A stretch of 64,000 bases of DNA. Source: Arthrobacter gengyunqii (GTDB lineage Bacteria > Actinomycetota > Actinomycetes > Actinomycetales > Micrococcaceae). Below, in pieces: positions 9,488-18,520 of this stretch. Position 1 is the stretch's first letter. Every line of letters starts with the position of its first letter. Location of the stretch: contig NZ_CP095461.1 of NCBI RefSeq assembly GCF_023022985.1, forward strand, positions 2,232,001 through 2,296,000. The letters are read 5' to 3'. Position numbers and translations under genes: made by a program. Under the pieces are notes generated by a model. It was not told the DNA's origin. It was given only the letters and a program-made list of their open reading frames with translations, and did no database searches.

Positions 9488-11215
9488 CTACGGGGTTGTG
9501 GTTTCCTGCTCCGCGTCTCCGAGGCGCACCCTGGCGGTCTCGGACAGCGGAGTCTGCTTGATGAACAGGGTCATGATCAGGCCGGCGCCCAGCGCCGGAA
9601 TACCGAGCAGGAAAATCGGCGGCAGGGCATCCCCGAAGGCCTGGGCAATGAAGTCCCGCACCGGCTCAGGCAGCATCTTCAATTCAGACGGACTGATCGA
9701 GTTCACTCCGTTGCGCAGCACTCCGGAGGCCTCCGGCGGTGCGTCGGCCACCTGGTCGTTCAGGCGCTTGATAAAGAAGGAACCGAACACGGCAATTCCC
9801 AGCGATCCGCCCATCTGCCGGAAATAGTTGGCGGAGGAGACGCCGGTGCCCATGTCCTTGGAGGGAACGCTGTTCTGCACAATCAGCACCAGGTTCTGCA
9901 TCAGTGCTCCGATGCCCAGGCCCAGCACAAACATGCCCAGCGCTGTGAACCAGTAGGGCGTGGTGTTGGAGATCCGGGAGAGCAGCAGCAGCCCAACAAT
10001 CATCACGGCCGCGCCGAATATGGGGTAGATCTTGTACTTGCCGGTGCGGGAAATCAGCTGCCCCGTGCCGATCGAGGTGATCAGCAGGCCGGCGGTCATC
10101 GGCAGCATCATCAGTCCGGACATGGTGGCGGAAGCGTCGTTGACCATCTGCAGGAAGGTGGGCAGGTAGGAGATGCTGCCGAACATCGCCAGCCCAACGG
10201 ACAGGCCCACCAGGGTGCAGACCAAGAAGTTGCGGTTGCGGAACAGCCGCAGCGGCAACATCGGTTCGGCGGCGCGCAGCTCCACCGGAATGAAAACGGC
10301 AATGCCGACGGCGGCCGCGGCTCCCAGCCCCAGGATGGTCGGGGACGTCCAGGCATAGGTGGTTCCGCCCCAGCTGGTGAGCATCACCAGCGCGGCGCTG
10401 ACGAGCGCCAGCAGAGCCGCGCCTGCGTAGTCCAGCGGCGGCCGCGGTCCTGAGCGTGCCGGCAGATGCAGTGACGTGATGATGACGGCCAGTGCAAGGA
10501 TGCCCAGGGGAAGGTTGATGTAGAAGACCCACCGCCAGGACCAGTATTCGGTCAGATAGCCGCCCAGCAGCGGCCCGCTCACGGACGCCAGCCCGAAGGC
10601 CGCACCGATCAGCCCCATATACCGGCCGCGCTCGCGGGCGGAGACAATGTCGCCGATGATGGCCTGCGCGCCAATGATCAGCCCGCCGCCGCCCACACCC
10701 TGGATGGCACGGTAAGTGATCAGCTCGGTCATGCTGTGTGCCTGCCCGGACAGGGCGGAGCCGAGCAGGAAAACGGCAATGGCAAACACAAAAATGTTCT
10801 TGCGCCCCAGCAGGTCTCCGAGTTTGCCGTAGATCGGCAGCCCGATGGTGGAGGTCAGCAGGTAAGCGGTGATCACCCAGGACAGATGGTCCAGGCCCTG
10901 CAGGTCTCCCACGATGGTGGGCAGCGCCGTGGACACGATGGTCTGGTCCAGTGCGGAAATCAGCACCGCCAGGATCAGGCCGGCAAACACCAGAGAAATT
11001 TGCCGCCGCGAGTGCGGTGCGGGAGCGCCGTCGCTGTGCCGGGACGGTGGCTCGCTGCCGCCGCGGCTCCGGGAGGCCGGGTGTGCGGGGGTTGCATTCG
11101 GAGCGGCGGTCGGGGAGGTCAGAAGGTGGGACGACGCCGGTGAACCAAGGTCTGTTGCGGCGCGTGCTCCCGGGTGGATGGCTTCTGCGCCGTGGGCGGT
11201 GAACTTTGCGGCCAT
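9488..11215 (-). CDS. MFS drug:H+ antiporter, DHA2 family, copy 1
   Basis: A 575-residue paralogue of the following transporter with the same motif set (SALDQTIVSTALPTIVGDLQ, YGKLGDLLGRKNIF, YRAIQGVGGGGLIIG, GPLLGGYLTEYWSWRWVFYI). It differs mainly by a long N-terminal Pro/Ser/Ala-rich cytoplasmic extension of about 70 residues before helix 1. I chose the ATG at 11215, which has a strong AAGGAG eight bases upstream; the frame is open further but the extra part has no coding character. Likely first gene of a two-exporter unit. No TetR or MarR regulator sits next to it. Confidence 0.88.
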   Translation of the reverse strand: MAAKFTAHGAEAIHPGARAATDLGSPASSHLLTSPTAAPNATPAHPASRSRGGSEPPSRHSDGAPAPHSRRQISLVFAGLILAVLISALDQTIVSTALPTIVGDLQGLDHLSWVITAYLLTSTIGLPIYGKLGDLLGRKNIFVFAIAVFLLGSALSGQAHSMTELITYRAIQGVGGGGLIIGAQAIIGDIVSARERGRYMGLIGAAFGLASVSGPLLGGYLTEYWSWRWVFYINLPLGILALAVIITSLHLPARSGPRPPLDYAGAALLALVSAALVMLTSWGGTTYAWTSPTILGLGAAAAVGIAVFIPVELRAAEPMLPLRLFRNRNFLVCTLVGLSVGLAMFGSISYLPTFLQMVNDASATMSGLMMLPMTAGLLITSIGTGQLISRTGKYKIYPIFGAAVMIVGLLLLSRISNTTPYWFTALGMFVLGLGIGALMQNLVLIVQNSVPSKDMGTGVSSANYFRQMGGSLGIAVFGSFFIKRLNDQVADAPPEASGVLRNGVNSISPSELKMLPEPVRDFIAQAFGDALPPIFLLGIPALGAGLIMTLFIKQTPLSETARVRLGDAEQETTTP

Positions 11216-11387
11216 TGACGCTCCTTGGAGGGGTCGTCTTTCGAAATAGTGCCGGACCAGACAGCACTTTCCATTCGACGCCGGAGGTCCTGCCAAGTCA
11301 ACGGTCTGCGCTGAGAGCGCGCGAAGGCCAACCGCATCCCGCTCGTGCCCATCGGAACGGCACTCACCTGCCTGTTCTTCGGAAACG

Positions 11388-11951
11388 CTAAGCGAATTCC
11401 ATGCCGTCCGCCGGGCGCGGAGCCGTGAGCCAGTACCGGGATCCATCCGTGCTGCGGGCCACGATTCCCTCATCCACCAGGTAGCGGCGGACGGCGGCGG
11501 GATCCGTGGAATAGCTGCCCAGGCGGCCGGTGATTTCGCGTTCCGTCAGGGCCGGAACCTCTCCCGGAGCTGCCGGGGCGGATTCGAAGATGTGCCCTGC
11601 AACGTAGTGGAGCAGTTCCAGCCGGTCGGCCTGCTTTCGGGGATAGGAGGAGATTTTGCCGTTCACCAGGAACCTGCGTGCCGAGGTGTCCGGCGCTTCC
11701 CTGCCGCTGGCCAGGAGCCGGGCAAACACTCCGCCCGCAGGCTGGACATCACAGGCACCCGAGGTGACAAGGCCGGCCTTCTGCAATGCGGCCAGTGATT
11801 TGCGTTCCTTGGAGTCCATGGCCTGGCCGTCCAGCGGCGTCCCCCGCTCGGCCGCTGTAATGATCCGTGCATACAGCCTCAGCCTGCGCTCGTCGGCGAG
11901 CGCAGCGGCGACGGCCCTCCATTGTTCCGGTGCGGCCTCTTCCTGATCCAT
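11388..11951 (-). CDS. DUF2087-domain protein, probable transcriptional regulator
   Basis: A 187-residue soluble protein. The C-terminal third (KQADRLELLHYVAGHIFE, then LTEREITGRLGSYSTDPAAV, RRYLVDEGIVAR and YWL) is a DUF2087 domain, a winged-helix-like fold. The N-terminal half (AAALADERRLRLYARII) resembles an ArsR-type winged helix. Together this suggests a DNA-binding regulator, though the target is unknown. The ATG at 11951 has GGGGAG upstream and is preferred over the start 33 bases earlier. It lies upstream of the DHA2 pair on the same strand with a 172-bp gap, so control of the exporters is possible but unproven. Confidence 0.7.
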   Translation of the reverse strand: MDQEEAAPEQWRAVAAALADERRLRLYARIITAAERGTPLDGQAMDSKERKSLAALQKAGLVTSGACDVQPAGGVFARLLASGREAPDTSARRFLVNGKISSYPRKQADRLELLHYVAGHIFESAPAAPGEVPALTEREITGRLGSYSTDPAAVRRYLVDEGIVARSTDGSRYWLTAPRPADGMEFA

Positions 11952-12029
11952 ACCTGACTCCCCCTGGCTGCTGTCCCGGTGCATGGCATCTATGACGTGT
12001 GAGTACCGTACCCCACACCGGCAGATCGA

Positions 12030-12371
12030 CTAGCTGCGCGAGAAGGCATCCAGTTTGGCCTGGGTCTCGGCGTCGTGGCGCACTTTCAGCTCATAGTCCA
12101 TGAACGCGTCGATCATGGCCCGGTAGGTGGCCTCCACCACAGTGGGGTCACCGTCCTGGGCTTCGGCGGTGGCCCGCACATGTTCCAGGACTTCCTCGAC
12201 GCGCCCGGGGGCTTTGACTTCGGCGTCGTTGTCCTTCAGGGGACCGGCCAGGCGCACGAGCCGCTCCCGGCGCCAGATCAGCGCCACAATTTCTTCATCG
12301 ATTTCGTCGATGGCGGTGCGGATATCGTCCAGCTGGGAGGTCATGGATCGTTGATGATCGGGGCTTTCCAT
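12030..12371 (-). CDS. Chorismate mutase family protein (AroQ/PchB type)
   Basis: A 113-residue all-helical protein. The pattern IRTAIDEIDEEIVALIWRRE followed by LVRLAG, and later RVEEVLEHVR and YRAMIDAFMDYEL, is that of monofunctional AroQ chorismate mutases or isochorismate-pyruvate lyases. Normal actinobacterial housekeeping mutases are about 90-100 residues, so this is slightly long. It starts at the ATG at 12371, four bases after the stop of the MMPL gene, so it is probably translated from the same message. A start at 12344 (MTSQLDDI) would also give a complete domain. Reaction assignment is by family only. Confidence 0.72.
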   Translation of the reverse strand: MESPDHQRSMTSQLDDIRTAIDEIDEEIVALIWRRERLVRLAGPLKDNDAEVKAPGRVEEVLEHVRATAEAQDGDPTVVEATYRAMIDAFMDYELKVRHDAETQAKLDAFSRS

Positions 12372-12375
12372 GGCT

Positions 12376-14685
12376 TCAGCCTATCGGGCCGCGGCCTCCG
12401 GCGTCTCCGGCTGCCATGGGTCCGGACCCCGTATGGCCGGAAAATGCTTCCCGGTCCTGCCCCGGTGCCGGCCGGGAGAGCCTGGAAGGCCACCAGATCC
12501 TGCGCCCAATGTCATAGGACAGGGCTGGCACCAGCAGCGAGCGCACCACCAGCGTGTCGAGCAGGACACCAAAGGCCACAATGAAGGCCAACTGCGCCAG
12601 GAACAAAACGGGGATCACGCCCAGCGCCGCGAAGGTGGCTGCAAGGACAATCCCGGCGCTGGTGATAACGCTGCCGGTGATCATCAGCCCGCGGACCACC
12701 CCCTCCCGGGTGCCGTGCAGCTTGCTCTCCTCCCGGACACGGGTCATGAGGAAGATGTTGTAGTCAACGCCCAGGGCCACCAGGAAGATGAAGCCGAACA
12801 GCGGAACGGCCGGATCCGCCCCGGGGAAACGGAAGACGTGGTTGAACATCAGTGCCGAGACGCCCATGGTTGCTCCGAAGGACAGCAGCACGGTAAGGAT
12901 CAGCAGGAACGGAGCCAGCAGTGCCCGCAGCAGCAGCATCAACAGGAACAGGATCACCACCAGCACCACCGGAATGATCAGGTTTCGGTCATGGGCGGCC
13001 GCCGCATTGGTGTCGATGGTGGTGGCCGTCACTCCGCCGATGAGGACATCCCCAATCCCGGCCACCTTATCCCTCATGGCGGTTACCGCCTGTTCAGCGG
13101 CGTCGGACTCTGCCGCATCCTTCAGCGTGGCCTCCAACAGGACTTTTCCGTCCACTACCCTCGGCGCACCGGATGTTCCCGGCACCGGCGAGGCCTGCAC
13201 GCCGTCAGCCGTTACGGGCAGGGTGCCTGCAGGAGTTCCCGTAGCGTTCACGGCCAGGGCGTCCACGCCGGGAACGGAGAGGACTTCCCGGGCAACGGCA
13301 TCCACTTTCCCTTCGGGGGCGATAATCAGCGCGGGGCTGCCGGAGCCGGAGGGAAAGTGCTCGCCCAGTACCTGTTGGCCTTCCTTGGTGGCTGTCTGCC
13401 CCAGCACGAAATCGCTCTGCGGCACCCCCGAGGCCCGCAACTGCAGCAAGCCGGCCGCCGCAACCAGGAGCACAAGGGTGGGTATCACCCAGAGCCGGCG
13501 TGGATGCGCCTTGATCGCCCGGGCCACCCGGGGCCAGATCCCCTTGGCGGAGTTCCCGTCCCGGTCCGGATGCTCGGAACCGAACTTCGGCCGGCGCGGC
13601 CAGAAGGCCGCCCTCCCGGTCAGCATCAGCAGTGCCGGCAGCAGCGTCATCGCTGCCAGGAAGGCAAACCCGATGCCGATCGCAGCCACCGGCCCCAGTG
13701 CCTTGTTGGAGTTCAGATCGCTGAGCAGCAGGCAGAGCAGGCCGGCCGTCACCGTGGCGGCCGAGGCCAGGACCGGCTCGAAGGTTCCCTTCAGTGCTGC
13801 CTTGGTGGCGTCCCACCGGCCCTCATGGTCCCGCAGGGATTCCCGGTACCGCGAGACGTACAGCAGCGAATAGTCAGTTGCGGCGCCGATGCCCAGGATA
13901 AAGAGGATTCCCTGCACCTGGCCGTTCAGGGTGAGCGTTCCCGCTTTGGCGAGGTAATAGACCACAAGGATGGCTGCCGACAGGGCAAAGATGGAGGTCA
14001 GCAGGACCAGGAACGGCAGCAGAGGGGAACGGTAGACCACCACCAGGATCACCAGCACCGCCAGTGCCGCCACCAGCACCAGCGATGTGTCGATGCCGCC
14101 GAAGGCTTCGGTGATGTCCGCCAGCTGTCCGGCCGGTCCGGTGACGTAACTGTCCAGTCCCGGCGGGACGCCTTCACCCACCGCTTTGGTGAGATCCTCA
14201 ACGGTGCCCGTGGCGCTGTCATCGTCCTGCACCGGCACAAAGATTTCCGCTGCCTTGCCGTCCGTGGAGAACTGGGGCGGGGAGACTCCGCCGGCCACGC
14301 CGCTGATCTTTGAGAGCTCCGTCACCCGATCGGTGACGAAGGTCCGGTCCGCTTCGGTCAGGCCGTCGTTGTTCACATAGACGACGACGGCGGGGATCGC
14401 GTCGCTGTCCGTAAATTTCGTCTGCAGCTCCGAAACCTGGGTGGATGCCGAACTGGCAGGCAGATAAGACGCCTGGTTGTTGTCGGCCACTTCACTGATC
14501 TTGCCGAAGTAGGGGCCGCCGATCCCGCCCACCGTGAACCAGACGATGATCAGCACCACGGGTATCAGAAAACGGGCCCAGCCTGAGCGGTCCCTGCGCG
14601 GTCCGCCGTCGGTCGGCGGATCCCCTCCGGCACCGGCCCGGCGGCTTCCGGCAGGATGACGGGGAGGTGGAGCATTCCGGTCCAT
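12376..14685 (-). CDS. MMPL/RND family transporter
   Basis: A 769-residue membrane protein. An N-terminal Arg/Pro-rich tail of about 35 residues is followed by helix 1, a periplasmic domain, a six-helix block containing GIGAATDYSLLYVSRYRE, a short linker, a second periplasmic domain and the second block containing ALGVDYNIFLMTRVREE. These two Asp-Tyr containing helices are the proton-relay signature of MMPL proteins, which export lipids or small hydrophobic compounds. The length is typical of actinobacterial MMPLs outside the mycobacteria. It is coupled to a downstream chorismate mutase-like gene; the pairing is unexplained. Confidence 0.9.
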   Translation of the reverse strand: MDRNAPPPRHPAGSRRAGAGGDPPTDGGPRRDRSGWARFLIPVVLIIVWFTVGGIGGPYFGKISEVADNNQASYLPASSASTQVSELQTKFTDSDAIPAVVVYVNNDGLTEADRTFVTDRVTELSKISGVAGGVSPPQFSTDGKAAEIFVPVQDDDSATGTVEDLTKAVGEGVPPGLDSYVTGPAGQLADITEAFGGIDTSLVLVAALAVLVILVVVYRSPLLPFLVLLTSIFALSAAILVVYYLAKAGTLTLNGQVQGILFILGIGAATDYSLLYVSRYRESLRDHEGRWDATKAALKGTFEPVLASAATVTAGLLCLLLSDLNSNKALGPVAAIGIGFAFLAAMTLLPALLMLTGRAAFWPRRPKFGSEHPDRDGNSAKGIWPRVARAIKAHPRRLWVIPTLVLLVAAAGLLQLRASGVPQSDFVLGQTATKEGQQVLGEHFPSGSGSPALIIAPEGKVDAVAREVLSVPGVDALAVNATGTPAGTLPVTADGVQASPVPGTSGAPRVVDGKVLLEATLKDAAESDAAEQAVTAMRDKVAGIGDVLIGGVTATTIDTNAAAAHDRNLIIPVVLVVILFLLMLLLRALLAPFLLILTVLLSFGATMGVSALMFNHVFRFPGADPAVPLFGFIFLVALGVDYNIFLMTRVREESKLHGTREGVVRGLMITGSVITSAGIVLAATFAALGVIPVLFLAQLAFIVAFGVLLDTLVVRSLLVPALSYDIGRRIWWPSRLSRPAPGQDREAFSGHTGSGPMAAGDAGGRGPIG

Positions 14686-14821
14686 ACTTCATGACAGCCC
14701 CGGCCGGGCGCCGGCGTCAACGCCCCCGCACTGCCGGTGACCCCCAAGACCGCCGAATCCCGCGTAAAACCACGGACGTAAGACATGAACTTTTTTGCCC
14801 GGCAATGGCAAGATCAGGAGG

Positions 14822-15322
14822 GTGAAACCTTCTTTGTCCGTGATCACCGCAGGCGTGCGGGATCTCGAGGTAACCTACGCGTTTTATTCCTCCCGGCTGG
14901 GCTGGAAAGCGGTCCAGCACGTCCCTGAAGAAGTCATCTTTTATCAGGTGGGACCCGGACTGCTGCTGGCGTTCTTCCGCCGGGACCATCTGGCCGCCGA
15001 AGCCGGCCCCATGGGCGAAGCAGCGGCCGCGCCCATCACGCTGGGCCACAACGTGGGTTCAGCAGCCGAGGTGGACGCCGTCCTGGCCGACGCCGCTGCG
15101 GCCGGCGGATTGATCACCGCCCCGGGTACCCAGATGAGCTGGGGCGGCTACTCCGGTTACTTCACTGATCCGGACGGTTACCGCTGGGAAGTGTGCCACA
15201 ACCCGGGCATGCGCATCGATGCAAACGGTCGCGTCACTCTCGAGGTCAGCGACCCCATAGACACCGACCCGGGGCAGGCGGCTCTGTCCGATCTGACCGG
15301 CCAGAACAATCTGACCCGCTAG
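14822..15322 (+). CDS. VOC family (glyoxalase/bleomycin-resistance-like) protein
   Basis: About 166 residues with two beta-alpha-beta-beta-beta modules. Recognisable elements are LSVITAGVRDLEVTYAFY at the start and YSGYFTDPDGYRWEVCHNPG near the end, where the Glu is the usual metal ligand. Start choice is uncertain: the GTG at 14822 gives the family-typical MKPSLSVIT start but AGGAGG abuts it directly; a TTG at 14795 or 14834 is possible. The 3' end overlaps the stop of the convergent SRAP gene by four bases. No substrate can be named. Confidence 0.78.
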   Translation: MKPSLSVITAGVRDLEVTYAFYSSRLGWKAVQHVPEEVIFYQVGPGLLLAFFRRDHLAAEAGPMGEAAAAPITLGHNVGSAAEVDAVLADAAAAGGLITAPGTQMSWGGYSGYFTDPDGYRWEVCHNPGMRIDANGRVTLEVSDPIDTDPGQAALSDLTGQNNLTR

Positions 15323-16131
15323 AAGAGGGCCGGCTCAGTCGCTTCCGGGGCGGGAGCCGCCAACAGTTCCGGCCCGTCGTTGCGGACGTTTCCCACCGCT
15401 GGCCCCACTTCGCTCAGCGTCCAGCGTGCCGCCTCGCCGTGGGCACCAGTGACGACCCGGCGTACCAGTGCCGCGGCGTCCGGTGCCGCGGCGTCCGGTG
15501 CCGCCGGATCCAGCCATGCCGCCATGTCCTCCCGGTTCAACGGAACCGGAAGGCGATCGTGCAGCTCCCCCAGTTCCGCGAGCACATCCGGCTGCCCGGC
15601 GGTGCGGATGTCCACGGGGTCCGGAGCCGCGGTGGTGAGGATGGAGGTCGAGAGCAGCCAGCTGCCCGCCTCGCCCGGAGCCTTGGACGGATCGCGCCAC
15701 CACTCGTAAAGTCCGGCAAAAAACGTGAGTGCTCCGTCGGCGCGCTGCACATAGCAGGGGCGCTTGGTTTTTCCCGGCCCGGTTTTCCACTCGTAATAAC
15801 CCTGCACCGGCACCGCACACCGGCGGGAGACGACGGCGTCGCGGAAGGTCGGCTTCTCCAGCACCGTTTCGCTGCGCGCGTTGAAGGCCCGCACCCCGGC
15901 CGAAGCGTCCTTCGCCCAGCCCGGCACCAGACCCCACCGCGCCACATGGACCTGGCGGACCCGGCGCCGGCTTCCCTGCGGCCCGGGCACAAACCGTTCC
16001 AGCACCACCGGCACGTCCGACGTCGGGGCCACGTTCCAGGACGTGCGCAGCTCCAGATTCGCCTCAGCTTCCGCCTCGGCCTCCGCCACCAGGTCCGCCG
16101 TCGTCTTGGCCATTACGTAACGTCCGCACAT
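15319..16131 (-). CDS. SRAP domain protein (YedK/HMCES-like abasic-site DNA-protein crosslinker), copy 1
   Basis: A 270-residue protein starting MCGRY, where Cys2 becomes the N-terminal nucleophile that crosslinks to abasic sites in single-stranded DNA. The family residues are all visible: the NARSET asparagine, the GYYEWK glutamate and the HDRLP histidine. A near-repeat encoding AAPDAAAPDAA at 15474-15506 is a small lineage-specific insertion. A second SRAP gene is at 54108-54842. No LexA-type box is visible upstream of this copy, unlike the other. Older databases call this an SOS response-associated peptidase. Confidence 0.93.
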   Translation of the reverse strand: MCGRYVMAKTTADLVAEAEAEAEANLELRTSWNVAPTSDVPVVLERFVPGPQGSRRRVRQVHVARWGLVPGWAKDASAGVRAFNARSETVLEKPTFRDAVVSRRCAVPVQGYYEWKTGPGKTKRPCYVQRADGALTFFAGLYEWWRDPSKAPGEAGSWLLSTSILTTAAPDPVDIRTAGQPDVLAELGELHDRLPVPLNREDMAAWLDPAAPDAAAPDAAALVRRVVTGAHGEAARWTLSEVGPAVGNVRNDGPELLAAPAPEATEPALF

Positions 16132-16251
16132 GCTTCCAGTCTGCCCTGTCCGGCACGCGGCACGGGAACCGGACGGGCGGGGAATTGAACACGGCGCGCA
16201 GCGGTTGTACCCGACAGTCCCTCTATTTCCCAGCCCTAAAGGAGCCTATCC

Positions 16252-16524
16252 ATGGCCGCCACAGCAGAAGCTTTCACCCCCGACGCCGGTTCCATCACCA
16301 TGTTCTCCACCACATGGTGCGGCTACTGCCGCCGCCTGAAGTCCCAGCTGGACGCTGCCGGCATCGGCTACAACGAGGTCAACATCGAGAACGTGGACGG
16401 CACGGCCGAACTCGTAGCCGAAATCAACGGCGGCAACCAGACCGTCCCCACCGTGATCTTCCCTGACGGCTCGTCCGCCACCAATCCGTCCGCCGCAGAG
16501 GTCAAGGCACGCCTGGGGCTCTAG
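16252..16524 (+). CDS. mrx1: Mycoredoxin (glutaredoxin-like protein)
   Basis: A 90-residue thioredoxin-fold protein with the active site WCGYC (residues 22-26) and the cis-proline segment TVPTV. The CGYC motif and length match mycoredoxin-1, which reduces mycothiol-mixed disulfides in actinobacteria. The ATG at 16252 has AAAGGAG nine bases upstream. It lies 130 bp before the mycothiol-dependent formaldehyde dehydrogenase gene, which supports a mycothiol role. An NrdH-type redoxin is the main alternative, but NrdH usually has CVQC. Confidence 0.85.
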   Translation: MAATAEAFTPDAGSITMFSTTWCGYCRRLKSQLDAAGIGYNEVNIENVDGTAELVAEINGGNQTVPTVIFPDGSSATNPSAAEVKARLGL

Positions 16525-16654
16525 CATTCCCGCCCCAGCCTCCGACATTCACTCACATCAACTTCGCGCACAACCATCCCCTTCATAGGATGGAAGACGG
16601 AGCGCCGGACATCGGCGTTCCGCCCGGACACCCCCGAGAGGCAGCACCACGCAT

Positions 16655-17740
16655 ATGGTTCACAAGGTTCAGGCAGTAGTCGTCAAGGAAAAGAACGCCC
16701 CGGTCTCCCTGGAGACCATCCTGGTTCCGGATCCCGGCCCCGGAGAAGCCCTGGTGGACATCCTCACCTGCGGTGTCTGCCACACGGACCTGCACTACAA
16801 GCAGGGTGCCATCAATGATGACTATCCGTTCCTGCTGGGCCATGAAGCCACCGGCGTGGTTTCCGCCGTCGGCCCCGACGTCACCGAGGTTGCCCCCGGC
16901 GACCGCGTGGTCCTGAACTGGCGCGCCGTCTGCGGCGAGTGCCGTGCCTGCCGCAAGGGTGAGCCCCAGTACTGCTTCAACACGCACAACGCCACGCAGA
17001 AGATGACGCTGGAGGACGGCACCGAGCTGACCGCCGCCCTGGGCATCGGCGCGTTCGCCGAGAAGACCCTGGTTGCCGCCGGCCAGTGCACCAAGGTGGA
17101 CGACGACGTCGACGCCGCCGCGGTGGGCCTGCTCGGCTGCGGCATCATGGCCGGCATCGGTGCCGCCATCAACACCGGTGAGGTGCAGCGCGGCGAATCA
17201 GTGGCCGTCATCGGCTGCGGCGGCGTGGGCATTGCCGCAGTTGCCGGCGCGCAGCTGGCCGGAGCCACCACCATCATCGCCGTGGACATCGACGCCAAGA
17301 AGCTGGAACTGGCCAAGGCGCAGGGTGCCACCCACGTCATCAACTCCAAGGAAGAAGACCCGGTCGAGGCCATCCGCGCCCTCACTGACGGCAACGGTGC
17401 CGATGTGGTGATTGACGCCGTCGGCCGCCCCGAAACCTACAAGCAGGCCTTCTACGCGCGCGACCTCGCCGGCCGCGTGGTCCTGGTGGGCGTGCCCAAT
17501 CCGGAGATGAAGATCGAACTGCCGCTGGCGGACGTGTTTGGCCGCGGCGGCTCGCTGAAGTCCTCCTGGTACGGCGACTGCCTGCCCTCGCGCGACTTCC
17601 CGATGCTGGTGGAGCAGTACAAGCTGGGCCGCCTGGATCTGGACGCCTTTGTCACCGAGCGCATCGGCCTGAAGGACATTGAGGAAGCCTTCACCAAGAT
17701 GCATGACGGCAAGGTCCTGCGTTCGGTGGTGGTCCTCTAA
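16655..17740 (+). CDS. mscR: S-(hydroxymethyl)mycothiol dehydrogenase (MscR-type, zinc alcohol dehydrogenase family)
   Basis: A 361-residue class III-type zinc alcohol dehydrogenase. It oxidises the formaldehyde-mycothiol adduct with NAD and also reduces S-nitrosomycothiol. Visible features are the catalytic zinc segment CGVCHTD (39-45), GHEATGVV, the structural zinc cysteines at 93, 96, 99 and 107 ([15 protein letters not shown]), the Rossmann motif GCGGVG and the C-terminal LRSVVVL. Length is identical to the mycobacterial enzyme Rv2259. The stop codon abuts the ATG of the next gene, a metallo-hydrolase, matching the Rv2259-Rv2260 order. Confidence 0.93.
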   Translation: MVHKVQAVVVKEKNAPVSLETILVPDPGPGEALVDILTCGVCHTDLHYKQGAINDDYPFLLGHEATGVVSAVGPDVTEVAPGDRVVLNWRAVCGECRACRKGEPQYCFNTHNATQKMTLEDGTELTAALGIGAFAEKTLVAAGQCTKVDDDVDAAAVGLLGCGIMAGIGAAINTGEVQRGESVAVIGCGGVGIAAVAGAQLAGATTIIAVDIDAKKLELAKAQGATHVINSKEEDPVEAIRALTDGNGADVVIDAVGRPETYKQAFYARDLAGRVVLVGVPNPEMKIELPLADVFGRGGSLKSSWYGDCLPSRDFPMLVEQYKLGRLDLDAFVTERIGLKDIEEAFTKMHDGKVLRSVVVL

Positions 17741-18388
17741 ATGGGCGTGAACATCGACAACGTCATCACCTCGGGCACGTTCTCGCTCGACGGCGGCACC
17801 TGGGAGGTGGACAACAACGTGTGGATCGTCGGTGACGATGCGCAGGTGATCATCATTGATCCCGCGCACGATATCGACGCCGTGGCTGCCGCTGTCGGCG
17901 ACCGCGAAGTCATGGCCATCCTGCTCACGCACGGCCACGACGACCACATCCGCGCCGTCGGCGAAGCCCGGGAACGCTTCAGCGCCCCGGTGTTCCTGCA
18001 CGCGGCGGACCGGATGCTCTGGGATGCGGTGTTCCCGGACGAAGGGCCCGACGACGAGATCCAGGACGGCGACATCTTCGAGGTGGCCGGAATTACCCTG
18101 CAGGCCCTGCACACCCCGGGGCACTCCCCCGGATCGGTGTGCTTCCTGCTGGCCGCCGACGCACCCGGCGACGGTTCCCCGGTGGTCTTCAGCGGTGACA
18201 CGCTCTTCAGCGGCGGACCCGGTGCCACGGGCCGGTCCTACAGCGACTTCCCCACCATCATCAAGTCCATCCGCGAACGGCTGCTGACCCTGCCGTCCGA
18301 GACCCGGGTGCTGACCGGCCACGGCGATGCCACCACCATCGGCGCCGAGGCGCCGCAGCTGGAGGAATGGATCGCCCGCGGTCACTGA
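17741..18388 (+). CDS. Metallo-beta-lactamase fold hydrolase next to mscR
   Basis: A 215-residue MBL-fold enzyme. Metal-binding motif THGHDDH is at about residues 64-70, followed by the HTPGHSPGS, SGDTLF and LTGHGDATT segments that bind two metal ions. Proteins of this kind sit next to mscR in mycobacteria (Rv2260). A reasonable inference, not shown here, is that it hydrolyses the S-formylmycothiol made by MscR, playing the part of glyoxalase II. It begins directly after the mscR stop with no gap, so the two are co-translated. A stem-loop follows at 18407-18442. Confidence 0.87.
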   Translation: MGVNIDNVITSGTFSLDGGTWEVDNNVWIVGDDAQVIIIDPAHDIDAVAAAVGDREVMAILLTHGHDDHIRAVGEARERFSAPVFLHAADRMLWDAVFPDEGPDDEIQDGDIFEVAGITLQALHTPGHSPGSVCFLLAADAPGDGSPVVFSGDTLFSGGPGATGRSYSDFPTIIKSIRERLLTLPSETRVLTGHGDATTIGAEAPQLEEWIARGH

Positions 18389-18406
18389 CCTGTTGCGCTG
18401 CACTGC

Positions 18407-18442
18407 GGGGCTGGTGTTTCCTTCCGAGGAGGCATCAGCCCC
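18407..18442 (+). terminator. Stem-loop after the mscR-MBL unit
   Basis: GGGGCTGGTG pairs with CATCAGCCCC (one G-U pair) around a 16-base loop, 19 bp after the hydrolase stop. There is no T-run, which is common for actinobacterial terminators. Confidence 0.5.
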
Positions 18443-18520
18443 GGCGTGCGGAAAGAATCGTTCTCCAGGTTGATTCCTGCAGGCCTTGATTCCGGCATTC
18501 CGCCGCCAGACACTGGAGCC

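Noticed and set aside
12370..14313. 647-codon frame opposite the MMPL gene
   Set aside because: Antisense shadow; low-complexity His/Gln content.
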